Assembly (NCBI RefSeq): GCF_023559245.1
Contig: NZ_CP097462.1
Coordinates: 2,600,001-2,664,000, forward strand
Reading direction: 5' to 3'
Length of the DNA: 64,000 nt
Source: Sphingomonas sp. KRR8
GTDB lineage: Bacteria; Pseudomonadota; Alphaproteobacteria; Sphingomonadales; Sphingomonadaceae
Part shown: one piece after another, positions 44,211 to 52,626 of the stretch
Layout of the letters: each line of letters opens with the position of its first letter
Numbering within the stretch: position 1 is the first letter of the stretch
Notes under the pieces: generated by a model
Databases searched by the model: none
What the model was told of the DNA's origin: nothing
Seen by the model: only the letters and a program-made list of their open reading frames with translations
Program-made: the position numbers and the translations under genes

Positions 44211-44905
44211 GGCGCTATTGCCAGTTCGGCGCGCTCGAACTCGCCCGCGCCGCGCACCCGCGCGGCGATGTCGCGGACGAAGTCGACCGTGCTGCGGCCG
44301 GCCTTCGGGAGCAGCACGGATAGCGTCAGCAGGAATGTTCGGACTGCCGGTGAGGCGCTCCGGTCGAACCCTTCAGCCAGTACGGTTGCCGAGAGTTCGG
44401 CCAAGGCGGGCGGCCAGCCCGCCGCGCGAGCCGCCACCTTGAAGCGCGCAGCAACAAAGCCCCCGAGGCTCGGACCAGTGCCGGCGGCGTTGCTGCTCTG
44501 GAGGTAGGCGAGTAGCTCAAGCGATGTCTCGGTCCCAACAGCGGCAGCGATCGCCTGCAGGCCGGGCAAAGCCGCCAGTCGCGGGTCGCGCCGAAGAATG
44601 GTGGTGATTGTGCCACTGAATTGCCCTGCGAGCTGCTGTCGGGCACGCTGGCTTGCGGCGATGCGAGCAGTCTCCTGTCGGCGGCGCTGGTCGAGCCGGC
44701 GCGCCAGGCGCTGAGAGCGGCGAGCATCGTTGATCAGCTTGGTGCGGTTTGGACGGGGGGACCAGGCCATCGGATCGGCCTCGCCCAATCGCGGCGGCAT
44801 CCGTCGCGCAGCTGGCAGCAAAGGCGAAGCTGCCGCGGCAAGCCACTGACCACCCTGAGGGGGCGTGACGCTCTGACGAAGAAGGCCTGGCTGGATCATG
44901 ACCAT
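44207..44905 (-). CDS. Basic helical protein of the six-gene operon (232 aa)
   Basis: A 232-residue, strongly basic, helical protein (RRSQRLARRLDQRRRQETARI at 62-82 in two stretches). It has no signal peptide or membrane span. Such Arg-rich helices often bind nucleic acid or an acidic partner; the acidic protein encoded just upstream is a plausible ligand, by inference. ATGs at 44905 and 44899 are both possible. I do not recognise the family. Confidence 0.65.
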   Translation of the reverse strand: MVMIQPGLLRQSVTPPQGGQWLAAAASPLLPAARRMPPRLGEADPMAWSPRPNRTKLINDARRSQRLARRLDQRRRQETARIAASQRARQQLAGQFSGTITTILRRDPRLAALPGLQAIAAAVGTETSLELLAYLQSSNAAGTGPSLGGFVAARFKVAARAAGWPPALAELSATVLAEGFDRSASPAVRTFLLTLSVLLPKAGRSTVDFVRDIAARVRGAGEFERAELAIAP

Positions 44906-44961
44906 TCGCCTCGCTGGCGGGCCGGCGTACGCAAGCTGCGTTCCCGCCGGCCTTGTTCTTC

Positions 44962-45843
44962 TTACATGAATCGCTCGGCCCTGGCGATCGCAGCGCGATT
45001 GAGCTGGCCACGCTTGCGGGCATTGTTGGCGAGTGCCCGGCCAAGATATTGCGGGTTGGTCAGCACCCTGTTTGCCTGGGTTCGCATGACTCGCACGGCC
45101 GTGCGCGGAGTAATCGGACGGCCGCGCTGCGACTTGGCAGTGAGCGTCGCCAGCGTGCGCTTCTGAATGGTTGGAATAGTGCGAAGCAGGACGCGGGCGC
45201 GTGGATCGGGATTCATCGCCAGCTGCCGGGCGATGTCGCCACCGGCGCGAGCGAGGATCGGCACCACTGCCTTGACGCTGAGCGGAGCCCTGCTGGCCAA
45301 GGTGACAGTGATTGCCGAGCCCATCGTCTGGGCGAGTGGCCCTGGTAGGCGGGTCGCGCTGTCTGCCATGGACTCGGAAAGCGACTCGTCCACCGCTGGA
45401 ACCCGTGCGGGCGCGTTCAGCTCTTCCTCGCTATCGCTTTCATCCTCACCCTCGAGCGAGCGAGCAAGGGTACCGAGCTTTCCTCCCAATGCGACGCCAG
45501 CCGGACCACCGAGAGCGCCGCCGATCACCGCGCCGATCTGCGGCGCAAACTTCTTGGCAAGCGGCGCAACCGTGGTGGCGACTTTCTTGATGCCCTTCCA
45601 CAGGCCACCAAGCGAGAATTCGTCGCCCTCGCCATCGCCGAGGCTGAACTGGTCGAACCCGTTTGCTTCTCCGCTCCAGCCCTCTTCTCCGTCGAAACCG
45701 TCGCCTCCGAAGTTGTCAGCAAAGGGATCACCGAACTGGTCGCTGGAGAAATCCTCGAACGATCCCTGCTCATAGGCGCCGAGCGGAGTCTCGCCGAGCA
45801 TGGTGTCAGAAAATTGGTCGGTCTCGAAGTCGAAATTGTCCAT
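44962..45843 (-). CDS. Acidic/glycine-rich protein with amphipathic core, first gene of the six-gene operon
   Basis: A 293-residue protein of three zones: residues 1-78 rich in Asp, Glu, Phe and Gly (FDFETDQFSD, GGDGFDGEEGW); residues 79-130, an amphipathic Lys- then Gly/Ala-rich stretch (GLWKGIKKVATTVAPLAKK, then GGALGGPAGVALGGK) that looks membrane-active or pore-like; and a basic helical C-terminal zone (about 185-293). The ATG at 45843 follows AGGAGG. Glycine-zipper proteins of this kind occur as effectors, toxins or assembly subunits. It is the likely functional substrate of the system. No family is recognised. Confidence 0.65.
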   Translation of the reverse strand: MDNFDFETDQFSDTMLGETPLGAYEQGSFEDFSSDQFGDPFADNFGGDGFDGEEGWSGEANGFDQFSLGDGEGDEFSLGGLWKGIKKVATTVAPLAKKFAPQIGAVIGGALGGPAGVALGGKLGTLARSLEGEDESDSEEELNAPARVPAVDESLSESMADSATRLPGPLAQTMGSAITVTLASRAPLSVKAVVPILARAGGDIARQLAMNPDPRARVLLRTIPTIQKRTLATLTAKSQRGRPITPRTAVRVMRTQANRVLTNPQYLGRALANNARKRGQLNRAAIARAERFM

Positions 45844-45938
45844 TGCCGCCTCCTCGAAGCCGCCCTTCGCGGGCGTGGGCCGGGGAGGAAGTGTCTTCTT
45901 GACGGCGGTCGGGAACAAGCTCCAGCGGCATGCTGGAC

Positions 45939-45967
45939 AGTCCGGACTAATTGAAAGTGGCTAGTCC
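45939..45967 (-). promoter_or_regulatory. Inverted repeats upstream of the six-gene operon
   Basis: A perfect palindrome AGTCCGGACT (45939-45948) is followed by TAGTCC (45962-45967), which pairs with GGACTA (45944-45949) across 12 bases. It lies about 100 bases upstream of the first gene and is the only dyad element in the gap to the next gene on that strand, so it is a candidate operator for the operon's LuxR-type protein. Confidence 0.35.
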
Positions 45968-46017
45968 CGATTGATTAGGTTTTCGGACGAGATGCTGAGA
46001 GCCTTCGAAACCAGGTG

Positions 46018-46221
46018 CTACCCCTTGATCGAGGGGTGATTGGCGATCCCTTCGCCCGGCTCGCCCGCACTGGTGCGAGCTTGGCGGCGCCACTCCTCAG
46101 CGAGCCGGCGGAACTTGCCTCCAATCCTCGGCGCTAGACGGTCAGCGAACCTCTCCGCCCGTTTGGCCTGATCTTCGTAATAGTCGGGATCTTGGTCAAG
46201 CGGACGGCGCCAGCCGGTCAT
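46018..46221 (-). CDS. Small hydrophilic protein
   Basis: A 67-residue basic protein (MTGWRRPLDQDPDYYEDQAK at the start) rich in Arg and Glu, ending IANHPSIKG. AGGAGAG stands five bases before the ATG at 46221, a strong ribosome site. No family is recognised. It is separated by about 110 bases from the BrkB-like gene and is not clearly part of an operon. Confidence 0.6.
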   Translation of the reverse strand: MTGWRRPLDQDPDYYEDQAKRAERFADRLAPRIGGKFRRLAEEWRRQARTSAGEPGEGIANHPSIKG

Positions 46222-46335
46222 CGTTGCTCTCCTGTGGATGTTCCTGCCAAGTAGGCAGGTCGAGCCGTTTTTTGCTTAAGGAATTGCACCTAAAGGCTCC
46301 GTCTTGTGGGGCTACAGCCACCGGTGGGAGGGTTC

Positions 46336-47418
46336 TCAGGCCTTGGCGCCGGGTGGGGCCAGATCGCCCTCTGAGCTAGCGCGAGTGTCTTGGGCGGGGA
46401 GGGGCGGTCCTGCATCGCCCAAGCTCGGTCCGGATCCGGTGCTTGCGACTTCCCTGTCTGGGTCGGAGCTCTCAACGACATTGTCGGCGGCCCAGGCTCC
46501 GCGACTTCCAAGCGGCTCGGGCGCCCCCGTGGTCGTATCAATGCGCGTTTGATGCTCGACCTCGCTATTAAGCTCAGCGCCTACAATGAGGACGTAAGCC
46601 GACAGGTATATCCACGTTAGCAGCGCGATCATGGCACCGAGCGAGCCGTAGGTCGCTTCGTAGTTGGCAATGCTTGTCAGATAGAAGCCGAAGGCCAGAG
46701 TCAGCAGAAGCCACGTCACTGCGGTGAACAAGGAGCCCGGCGTGATCCACGCCCAGCGCGCCTTCTCACGTGCCGGTCCGAAGCGGTATAGTGTGGCAGC
46801 GACACTCGCCGCTCCACACAGCAGGCCGAAGTAAGCGGCGGCCCGTCCGAGCAACAGCGTCAGATTTGACGCATCTGGCGCGAACTTTCCGAGATAGGCG
46901 ATCGCTGCAGTCGCGATGAGGGCGGTGAGTGCCATGAGCAGCGCGCAAAAGGTTATAACGAGAGCGGTGAGGTAAAAGCGAGACAGGCTTCGCTTCTCCT
47001 CTTCATGGTAGGCGATGTTCAAGGCTGTCATGATTGAACCAGCGCCATTGGCGCCGCCATAGAGAGCGAACGCGAGTGCCAGGATGACACCGGTGCCCTT
47101 GGTGGCTCCAGTCGTCGTCACAGCTCGCATGAGCTGCTCTCCAACGAACCGGGCGACATCTGGCGGAAGGAAACCAGTCAGTGACTGCATGTTGCTGACC
47201 ACCGTGCTGGGATCCGCAACCATGGCGTAGATCAGCACGAGCATTCCAAGGAACGGCACCAGCGCCAGGAAGCTGTAGAAGGCGACGCCTGCGGCAACGA
47301 GGCTGGCATTGTCGACCCAGCTTCTCTGCCAGGTGCGCGCGACGATCTGCTTCCACGCAGGTCGCGGCATCGTCCAGGGCGATTTCGCTCCGCGACCCTG
47401 AATATGCTCTCGTCTCAT
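46336..47418 (-). CDS. YihY/BrkB-family inner-membrane protein
   Basis: A multi-spanning membrane protein, 360 residues from the ATG at 47418. Six helices are visible: about 43-65 (the YSFLALVPFLGMLVLIYAMV region), 85-105, 118-140, 165-190, 205-230 and 238-262. The ALVPFLGMLV and GSLGAMIALL segments are typical of YihY, once thought to be RNase BN and now considered a transporter-like protein. The last ~80 residues are acidic and Pro/Ser-rich. Its start is uncertain; upstream ATG or GTG codons to 47613 lengthen it with basic residues unlike homologues. Confidence 0.82.
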   Translation of the reverse strand: MRREHIQGRGAKSPWTMPRPAWKQIVARTWQRSWVDNASLVAAGVAFYSFLALVPFLGMLVLIYAMVADPSTVVSNMQSLTGFLPPDVARFVGEQLMRAVTTTGATKGTGVILALAFALYGGANGAGSIMTALNIAYHEEEKRSLSRFYLTALVITFCALLMALTALIATAAIAYLGKFAPDASNLTLLLGRAAAYFGLLCGAASVAATLYRFGPAREKARWAWITPGSLFTAVTWLLLTLAFGFYLTSIANYEATYGSLGAMIALLTWIYLSAYVLIVGAELNSEVEHQTRIDTTTGAPEPLGSRGAWAADNVVESSDPDREVASTGSGPSLGDAGPPLPAQDTRASSEGDLAPPGAKA

Positions 47419-47659
47419 ACCGCTGGCGAAACGCACTTGAGCGCCCATGGGTGCTCGAACGGACGCAAGGCGGCTTCGTTTGACCCGAGGCGTCGGCCAT
47501 ATTTGAGTGATAATCGAAAGCGTTGCGACGATTGCCCCTCTTAACAGGCGATCATTCCGCCGAGGCAGATCCAGCGGGTCGGGAGTTAGCTTCGATTGAG
47601 CAGACAGCCGCAAACCAGCGTTGGCGATCGCACGCCAACGATCGACGCCAACTTAGAGA

Positions 47660-48805
47660 CTATCCGCCCCGCTTCAGTGTTTCGCGGGCGATGATCAGCT
47701 GTTGAATCTGACTTGTGCCCTCGTAGATGCGGAAGAGGCGGACATCGCGGTAGAGCCGCTCGATGCCATAATCCGCAATGTAGCCCGCGCCGCCAAAGAT
47801 CTGCACTGCCCGGTCAGCCACCCGGCCGACCATCTCGGACGCGAAGTACTTCGCGGCAGCGGCCCCAAGAACCACGTCCTCTCCGCGGTCCTTCGCTTCG
47901 GCCGTCTCCAGCACCAGCGCCCGAGCAGCAAGGGCTTCTGTCTTGCTATCGGCGATCAAGCCCTGGATGAGCTGGTGCTCCGCGATCGGTTTGCCGAACT
48001 GCCTGCGTTCGAGCGAGTAGGCGACGCAATCAGCGATCAGGCGCTCGGCGATTCCAACGCAGACGGCCGAGATGTGCAGTCTTCCACGATCAAGCACCTG
48101 CATGGCGATTTTGAAGCCCTGTCCCTCCGCTCCAAGGCGGTTGGCTGCCGGCACTGCGACGTCTTCGAACACGACGTCGGCGACGTGTGCGCCCTTTTGC
48201 CCCATCTTCTTGTCGGGTTCGCCAATGGACACACCCGGCACATCCCGGGGAACGAGGAATGCGGATACGCCGCGCCCACCGGACTCGCTCCCGGTCCGGG
48301 CCATGACCGTGAACAGTCCCGCCTTGTCCGCATTGGTGATGTAGCGCTTGGTGCCGGTCAGCCGGTAAACATCGCCGTCACGCACGGCCCTAGTCCTCAC
48401 TGAGCCCGAGTCCGAGCCGACGTCGGGCTCCGTTAACGCGAAGCTGGTGACGAGCTCACCGGAGGCAATGCGAGGCAGCCAAGTCTCTTTCTGCTCGTGG
48501 GTACCAGCGATCACCAGCCCCTGGGATCCGATGCCCACATTGGTGCCGAAGACTGAGCGGAAGGCAGGAGTGGTGCGTCCGATCTCGATCGCGACCCTCG
48601 CTTCTTCGAGCATCGAAAGTCCCAGCCCGCCATATTCCTCACCGATGGAAAGGCCGAACAGCCCCATGTGGCGCATTTCGGCGACGACGGACTCGGGGAC
48701 GGCATCCGCCGCTTCGACGTCGGCCTCCAGTGGGCGGAGCCGTTCGCGCACGAAGCGCCGCACGCTCTCCAGCAAAGCCTCGAACACCTCAGGGTCGAGC
48801 GACAT
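47660..48805 (-). CDS. Acyl-CoA dehydrogenase
   Basis: A 381-residue flavin enzyme that oxidises acyl-CoA thioesters. The FAD-binding YTF-like region is represented by FALTEPDVGSD, the second signature by the RRQFGKPIAEHQ region, and the catalytic base by Glu362 in IYEGTSQIQQ. The whole-length match and uninterrupted motifs leave little doubt. Chain-length preference cannot be told. It is downstream of no operon partner; the neighbouring BrkB-like gene on the same strand follows 241 bases later. Confidence 0.93.
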   Translation of the reverse strand: MSLDPEVFEALLESVRRFVRERLRPLEADVEAADAVPESVVAEMRHMGLFGLSIGEEYGGLGLSMLEEARVAIEIGRTTPAFRSVFGTNVGIGSQGLVIAGTHEQKETWLPRIASGELVTSFALTEPDVGSDSGSVRTRAVRDGDVYRLTGTKRYITNADKAGLFTVMARTGSESGGRGVSAFLVPRDVPGVSIGEPDKKMGQKGAHVADVVFEDVAVPAANRLGAEGQGFKIAMQVLDRGRLHISAVCVGIAERLIADCVAYSLERRQFGKPIAEHQLIQGLIADSKTEALAARALVLETAEAKDRGEDVVLGAAAAKYFASEMVGRVADRAVQIFGGAGYIADYGIERLYRDVRLFRIYEGTSQIQQLIIARETLKRGG

Positions 48806-49036
48806 CCTTCACTCCTTACGTCTTCGTGCCTCCCTATGGCAGCTTAGGACCGCACGCCATCCAGCTCAGACACGCAGCTAATCCGGATAGCGGCTCCGAC
48901 CTCAACCAGCTCACAGCAAGAATAGGCGCAGACCGAAACCTTACTCTGTCGCGCCAGCTAAGAAGGAGGAAGGAGCACAGAAACGAAAGCCTGAATTGCA
49001 TCTCAATCCAGGGATGAAAATAGAGGGCTAAGTTGA

Positions 49037-49303
49037 ATGCTCAATCGCTACGGTATCGCGGCAACGCGTGCATACCTCCTCGCCGGGCACGCGATGACAC
49101 GTCTGGAAGCCATGGTGTTCTTCGGCACACCTGACCTGACAAAAGTCATCAGCGATTTGCGCCGAGAAGGGAAATCTGTCCGACGCCGGACCATAACATT
49201 GTCTCACGCCCTCAGGAGGCTGAACGAGACTGCAACTCTGGTTCCGCCGGCGGCCCTGCCGGTCAAGGACATCAGCGTCACTGAATATTGGGTCGAGCAG
49301 TGA
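49037..49303 (+). CDS. Small HTH protein, first gene of a two-gene cassette
   Basis: An 88-residue protein with a helix-turn-helix-like segment in residues about 18-55 (AMTRLEAMVFFGTPDLTKVI, then SDLRREGKSVRRRTI), resembling winged-helix or phage-regulator folds. Its stop overlaps the start of the HNH-helicase by four bases (GTGA), so the two are made together. It may be an autoregulator or a DNA-targeting subunit of the pair. The family is uncertain. Confidence 0.7.
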   Translation: MLNRYGIAATRAYLLAGHAMTRLEAMVFFGTPDLTKVISDLRREGKSVRRRTITLSHALRRLNETATLVPPAALPVKDISVTEYWVEQ

Positions 49304-51183
49304 GCCGCCGATTCAGTGAACGGCAGAAGCGCAACCTGTGCGCACGTTCTGCAGGCAAGTGCCAGCTGTGTGGTGAGAAGATCGCCGCCGACTTCCACGC
49401 CGACCACCGCCTCCCAGTCTTCCTGGGCGGACCTACCATTCTCAAAAACGGGCAGGCGACCTGCTCCGATTGCAATCTCAAAAAAGGCAAGAAGATGCTC
49501 AACAACCTTCGCAAGTGGCAGATGACTGCTGTCGACCAGGCCATCGTCTACTTGACGCAAAAGGGGGGCAAGCACTTCGTGGTCAATGCCGCTCCGGGTG
49601 CCGGCAAGACCAAGCTCGCCTGCGTAATTGCGATGATTCTGCTCACGATGAAGTTGATCACGCGCGTTGTGGTGATCGCTCCGCGTACCACTGTTGTTGA
49701 CCAGTGGGCGAAGGAGTTCAGCCACGTTACCGGGCGGCGGATGGAGAAGATCACCGCAGCAGACGGGCGGTGGATTCCGAACACGGATTATTGCGCCACT
49801 TGGAACGCAGTGAAGGGACTCCAGGATGTCTTCCAGAGCGTGTGCGAGGGCGGTCGCACCCTCGTGATCTGCGATGAGCATCATCACGCTGCGATCGAAG
49901 CGGCGTGGGGTGCTTCAGCTGACAGCGCGTTCAAGAATGCAGCTTACTGCCTTGTTCTGACGGGTACGCCAGTTCGGTCTGATGGAGGCCAGTCCGTATG
50001 GTTGGACCTCGATAAGAGTGGTCGCATCAAGCACGCGAAAGAGGGCATGGTGACGCTGACCTACGGCGAGGCCGTCAAACTCGGCTATTGCCGGCCTGTG
50101 GCTTTCCACCGTCATCGTGGTCAGTTCACAGTGGAGCTCAACAAGAGCCAATCGGTCGTCGTCGCGAGTGACGCCGATCCCGTCCTGCCTCCTGGCCTGG
50201 AGGTCGACCGCATTCTCAAGCCTTTGCTCGAGTTCGATCGGCTGGCCCGCACCCGTTCCTACGAGCCGGATGGGGTTACGCCCCGTGTGGATAGCTACCA
50301 AGCCACCATGGTTGCTCAGGCCAGTGAAAAGCTGAACCAGGTTCAGATTGATATGCCCGAAGCGGGTGGCCTCGTCATTGCGCCCAGCATCGATATGGCG
50401 AATTACTTCGCCGATCTTATCGAGCGCATCGACGGCGAGAAGCCGCTTGTGGTTCATTCGGACACGCGGAATGCCGACAGACGGATCGAAACCTTCAGGC
50501 ACAAGGAGGACATTCGTTGGCTCGTGAGCGTCGGCATGGTCGCTGAAGGCGTCGATATCCCCCGGCTGCGCGTGCTCATCTATCTTCCGAAGGCGATGAC
50601 CGAGTTAGCTTTTCGGCAGGCCGTCGGCCGAGTGGTCCGCAACTATGGTCACAATGATCAAAGCTGCGCTTACGTGATCATGCCCGGTACCGAACGCTTC
50701 GATAGCTATGCTCGCCGGATCGAGGACGACATGCCTGCAATCACTGCGCCGAGTGAAAGTGAGCAGAGGGAGAAAGTCTGCCGGCATTGCCACTGCAGGA
50801 ACGACCTTGGAGCCGCAACTTGCCACGATTGCGGAACGGACTTTCCTTCGCGTGAGGTGGCCTTCGCGCCATGTGACTGTGGTTTCCTCAACAAGGTCGG
50901 AGCGGCTTACTGCTTGGATTGTGGCAAGGATCTCCTGCAAGCCTACGACATCACCCTTGATGAGGCGGCGCGGGACGGCATCATCTCTCGAGGTGTCAAA
51001 CTACCGGAGGAGGACGTCCGGGAAGCGGAGGCACTCAGCGAAGCTACTCGAGAGCTCATCCGCCGCGCCGAAACCCATGATAAGGTCCTTGCGGCAACGT
51101 TAAGTAGCTTTCCGCTGGAGCTCGTTTCGTTGATTGCGCGCTCGATCAAAGACACAGGCTTCGGCGAGCCCGCAACCGAGTAA
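49300..51183 (+). CDS. HNH nuclease-SF2 helicase-zinc ribbon fusion protein
   Basis: A 627-residue protein. The N-terminal HNH-type zinc domain has CQLC (21-24), DFHADH (31-36) and CSDC (55-58). An SF2 helicase follows: Walker A APGAGKT (98-104), DEHH (192-195), TGTP (221-224) and motif VI QAVGRVVR (440-447). Two zinc ribbons follow (CRHC at 494-497 with CHDCG at 508-512; CDCG at 525-528 with CLDCG at 538-542). The combination of a nuclease with a helicase suggests nucleic-acid defence or mobile-element function; the role is inferred. The GTG at 49300 overlaps the HTH stop. Its 3' end lies opposite the 3' end of the M42 gene. Confidence 0.8.
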   Translation: MSRRFSERQKRNLCARSAGKCQLCGEKIAADFHADHRLPVFLGGPTILKNGQATCSDCNLKKGKKMLNNLRKWQMTAVDQAIVYLTQKGGKHFVVNAAPGAGKTKLACVIAMILLTMKLITRVVVIAPRTTVVDQWAKEFSHVTGRRMEKITAADGRWIPNTDYCATWNAVKGLQDVFQSVCEGGRTLVICDEHHHAAIEAAWGASADSAFKNAAYCLVLTGTPVRSDGGQSVWLDLDKSGRIKHAKEGMVTLTYGEAVKLGYCRPVAFHRHRGQFTVELNKSQSVVVASDADPVLPPGLEVDRILKPLLEFDRLARTRSYEPDGVTPRVDSYQATMVAQASEKLNQVQIDMPEAGGLVIAPSIDMANYFADLIERIDGEKPLVVHSDTRNADRRIETFRHKEDIRWLVSVGMVAEGVDIPRLRVLIYLPKAMTELAFRQAVGRVVRNYGHNDQSCAYVIMPGTERFDSYARRIEDDMPAITAPSESEQREKVCRHCHCRNDLGAATCHDCGTDFPSREVAFAPCDCGFLNKVGAAYCLDCGKDLLQAYDITLDEAARDGIISRGVKLPEEDVREAEALSEATRELIRRAETHDKVLAATLSSFPLELVSLIARSIKDTGFGEPATE

Positions 51184-52307
51184 TCGACCGGACAAATGGC
51201 GGTGCGCAAATCCAAGCGCACCGCCAGACGGTCGCAAACGCAAGTGGAGAGGCCCACTTGGCGCTCAATGATGCCGTTATGGACATGAGTGTAGCGGGCC
51301 GGAACCACGAGGTTCACCGTTGGCGCGCCGCCATTCACGGTCTGGATTTCCGCACTGTCGTCGCCGTAGCCCTGAACGAGATCCAATTGGAGCGGGATCT
51401 GCCGCGCGCTGGCCGTACGCTTGATCAGTGAGACGAACTTGCGATTGGGCAGCGCGCTGGAGTCATAAAGGAAGATGCCCGGCCCGCCGCCAAGCTTGGC
51501 TTGAGAGTCGTCCGGCTTGGCGCCACCGGAGTCGCCGGTCACGCCGCCCTCGATCGCAATGCCGATATCGGGCTTGACGATTGCCGTAGACGCCCGCGCT
51601 CCGCGCAAGCCGATTTCTTCCTGCACCGTAGCCACGAAGAAGACCTGATTGGGATGGCCGCTTGCCTTGAGCCGCCGGGCCGCTTCAATCAGGACTGCGC
51701 AGCCAACACGATCGTCCCACGCCTTACCGGCATAGGACTGCGTGCCATTCATGATGGCAAACTCGCTATCCGGCACCACCGGATCACCGGCGGAGACGCC
51801 GAGCGCCGCCACTTCCGCGGCGTTGGCGGCTCCGACGTCCAGATACACGGCTTCACGCGGGATCAGCTTGCCACGCTCGTCTCCCGAGGTGAGGTGAACG
51901 TCGCGGATGCTGGTGATCGCCCGCACAGGGCCCTTGCTGCCGATGATCACCCAGCGTTGTCCGGCCAGCGCTTGATCGAGCCAGCCGCCGAGCATCTGCA
52001 TGGTCAGGAAGCCGTCCGGAGTGGTCCTTCGGATCATCCCGCCGAGTTCGTCCATGTGCGCGTCGAGCATGATGCGCGGGCCGCTATTGCCTTGCTGTGC
52101 AATGACAGAACCCAGTCCATCGTAGGTGATACGGTCGGTCACCGGCCGTAACTCCTGGACCATGATCTTCCGGACCGGTTCTTCGAACCCCGGCGGCCCT
52201 GCCGCATTGCTGAGCCGCTGCAGCAATCCGCTGGTTGCGTCCTGCGCGAACGCTGAACTCGACCATGCCAAGGCCAGGGCTGACGCAACTAGGGAGATTT
52301 TACGCAT
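50943..52307 (-). CDS. Exported M42-family metallopeptidase with abnormal C-terminus
   Basis: An aminopeptidase of family M42 with a signal peptide (about 1-22, ending SSAFAQ). Metal ligands are visible: His84 (DAHMDELGG), Asp198 (AWDDRV), Glu230/231 (QEEIG), Glu253 (EGG) and His343 (YTHVHNG). Family similarity ends at about residue 350 (NGIIERQ). The frame then runs on for 104 residues without family resemblance, antisense to the HNH-helicase over 50943-51183. The gene probably lost its own end through insertion or rearrangement; the extension may be unfolded or the protein may be inactive. The ATG at 52307 begins the signal peptide. Confidence 0.78.
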   Translation of the reverse strand: MRKISLVASALALAWSSSAFAQDATSGLLQRLSNAAGPPGFEEPVRKIMVQELRPVTDRITYDGLGSVIAQQGNSGPRIMLDAHMDELGGMIRRTTPDGFLTMQMLGGWLDQALAGQRWVIIGSKGPVRAITSIRDVHLTSGDERGKLIPREAVYLDVGAANAAEVAALGVSAGDPVVPDSEFAIMNGTQSYAGKAWDDRVGCAVLIEAARRLKASGHPNQVFFVATVQEEIGLRGARASTAIVKPDIGIAIEGGVTGDSGGAKPDDSQAKLGGGPGIFLYDSSALPNRKFVSLIKRTASARQIPLQLDLVQGYGDDSAEIQTVNGGAPTVNLVVPARYTHVHNGIIERQVGLSTCVCDRLAVRLDLRTAICPVDYSVAGSPKPVSLIERAINETSSSGKLLNVAARTLSWVSARRMSSRVASLSASASRTSSSGSLTPREMMPSRAASSRVMS

Positions 52308-52626
52308 ACAAAGGCCGCTCCTGACTTGATCGATTCCAGCTCCTGCCTTTGGTAGTCGAAAGTCAACGATCGGCCAGCCCGGCCAATCGTTTGTCATGTT
52401 GGGCAAAGGGCGCTCTGTTGCCCACCGCCCCTCCAATGGGCGATGCCGGGTGCACTGGCAGGAGTTTGCTGGCATCGAGGCGGGCCGAGGCAGGATCGGT
52501 CACGAGTTATCAATTCGGCTTCCAGAACCAATCCATCGCCCATCGCGACCCTTGATGAACTACCCTGCAGCTAGGAATGAATAGAATTTGCTTCTGCTCC
52601 TTCGTGTGTGATCGAAGGAGATGAAA
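52308..52626. other. 319-base gap without a gene
   Basis: Lies between the divergent M42 and ParS/MbcA-like genes. The sequence GAAGGAG directly before 52621 and the ATG six bases later provide the ribosome site of the next gene. Nothing else stands out. Confidence 0.4.

Noticed and set aside
39719..45843. Interpretation of the six-gene operon as an extracellular contractile injection system or phage module
   Set aside because: No sheath, tube, baseplate, ATPase or tail protein is present and the HExxH motif is not the DUF4157 type.
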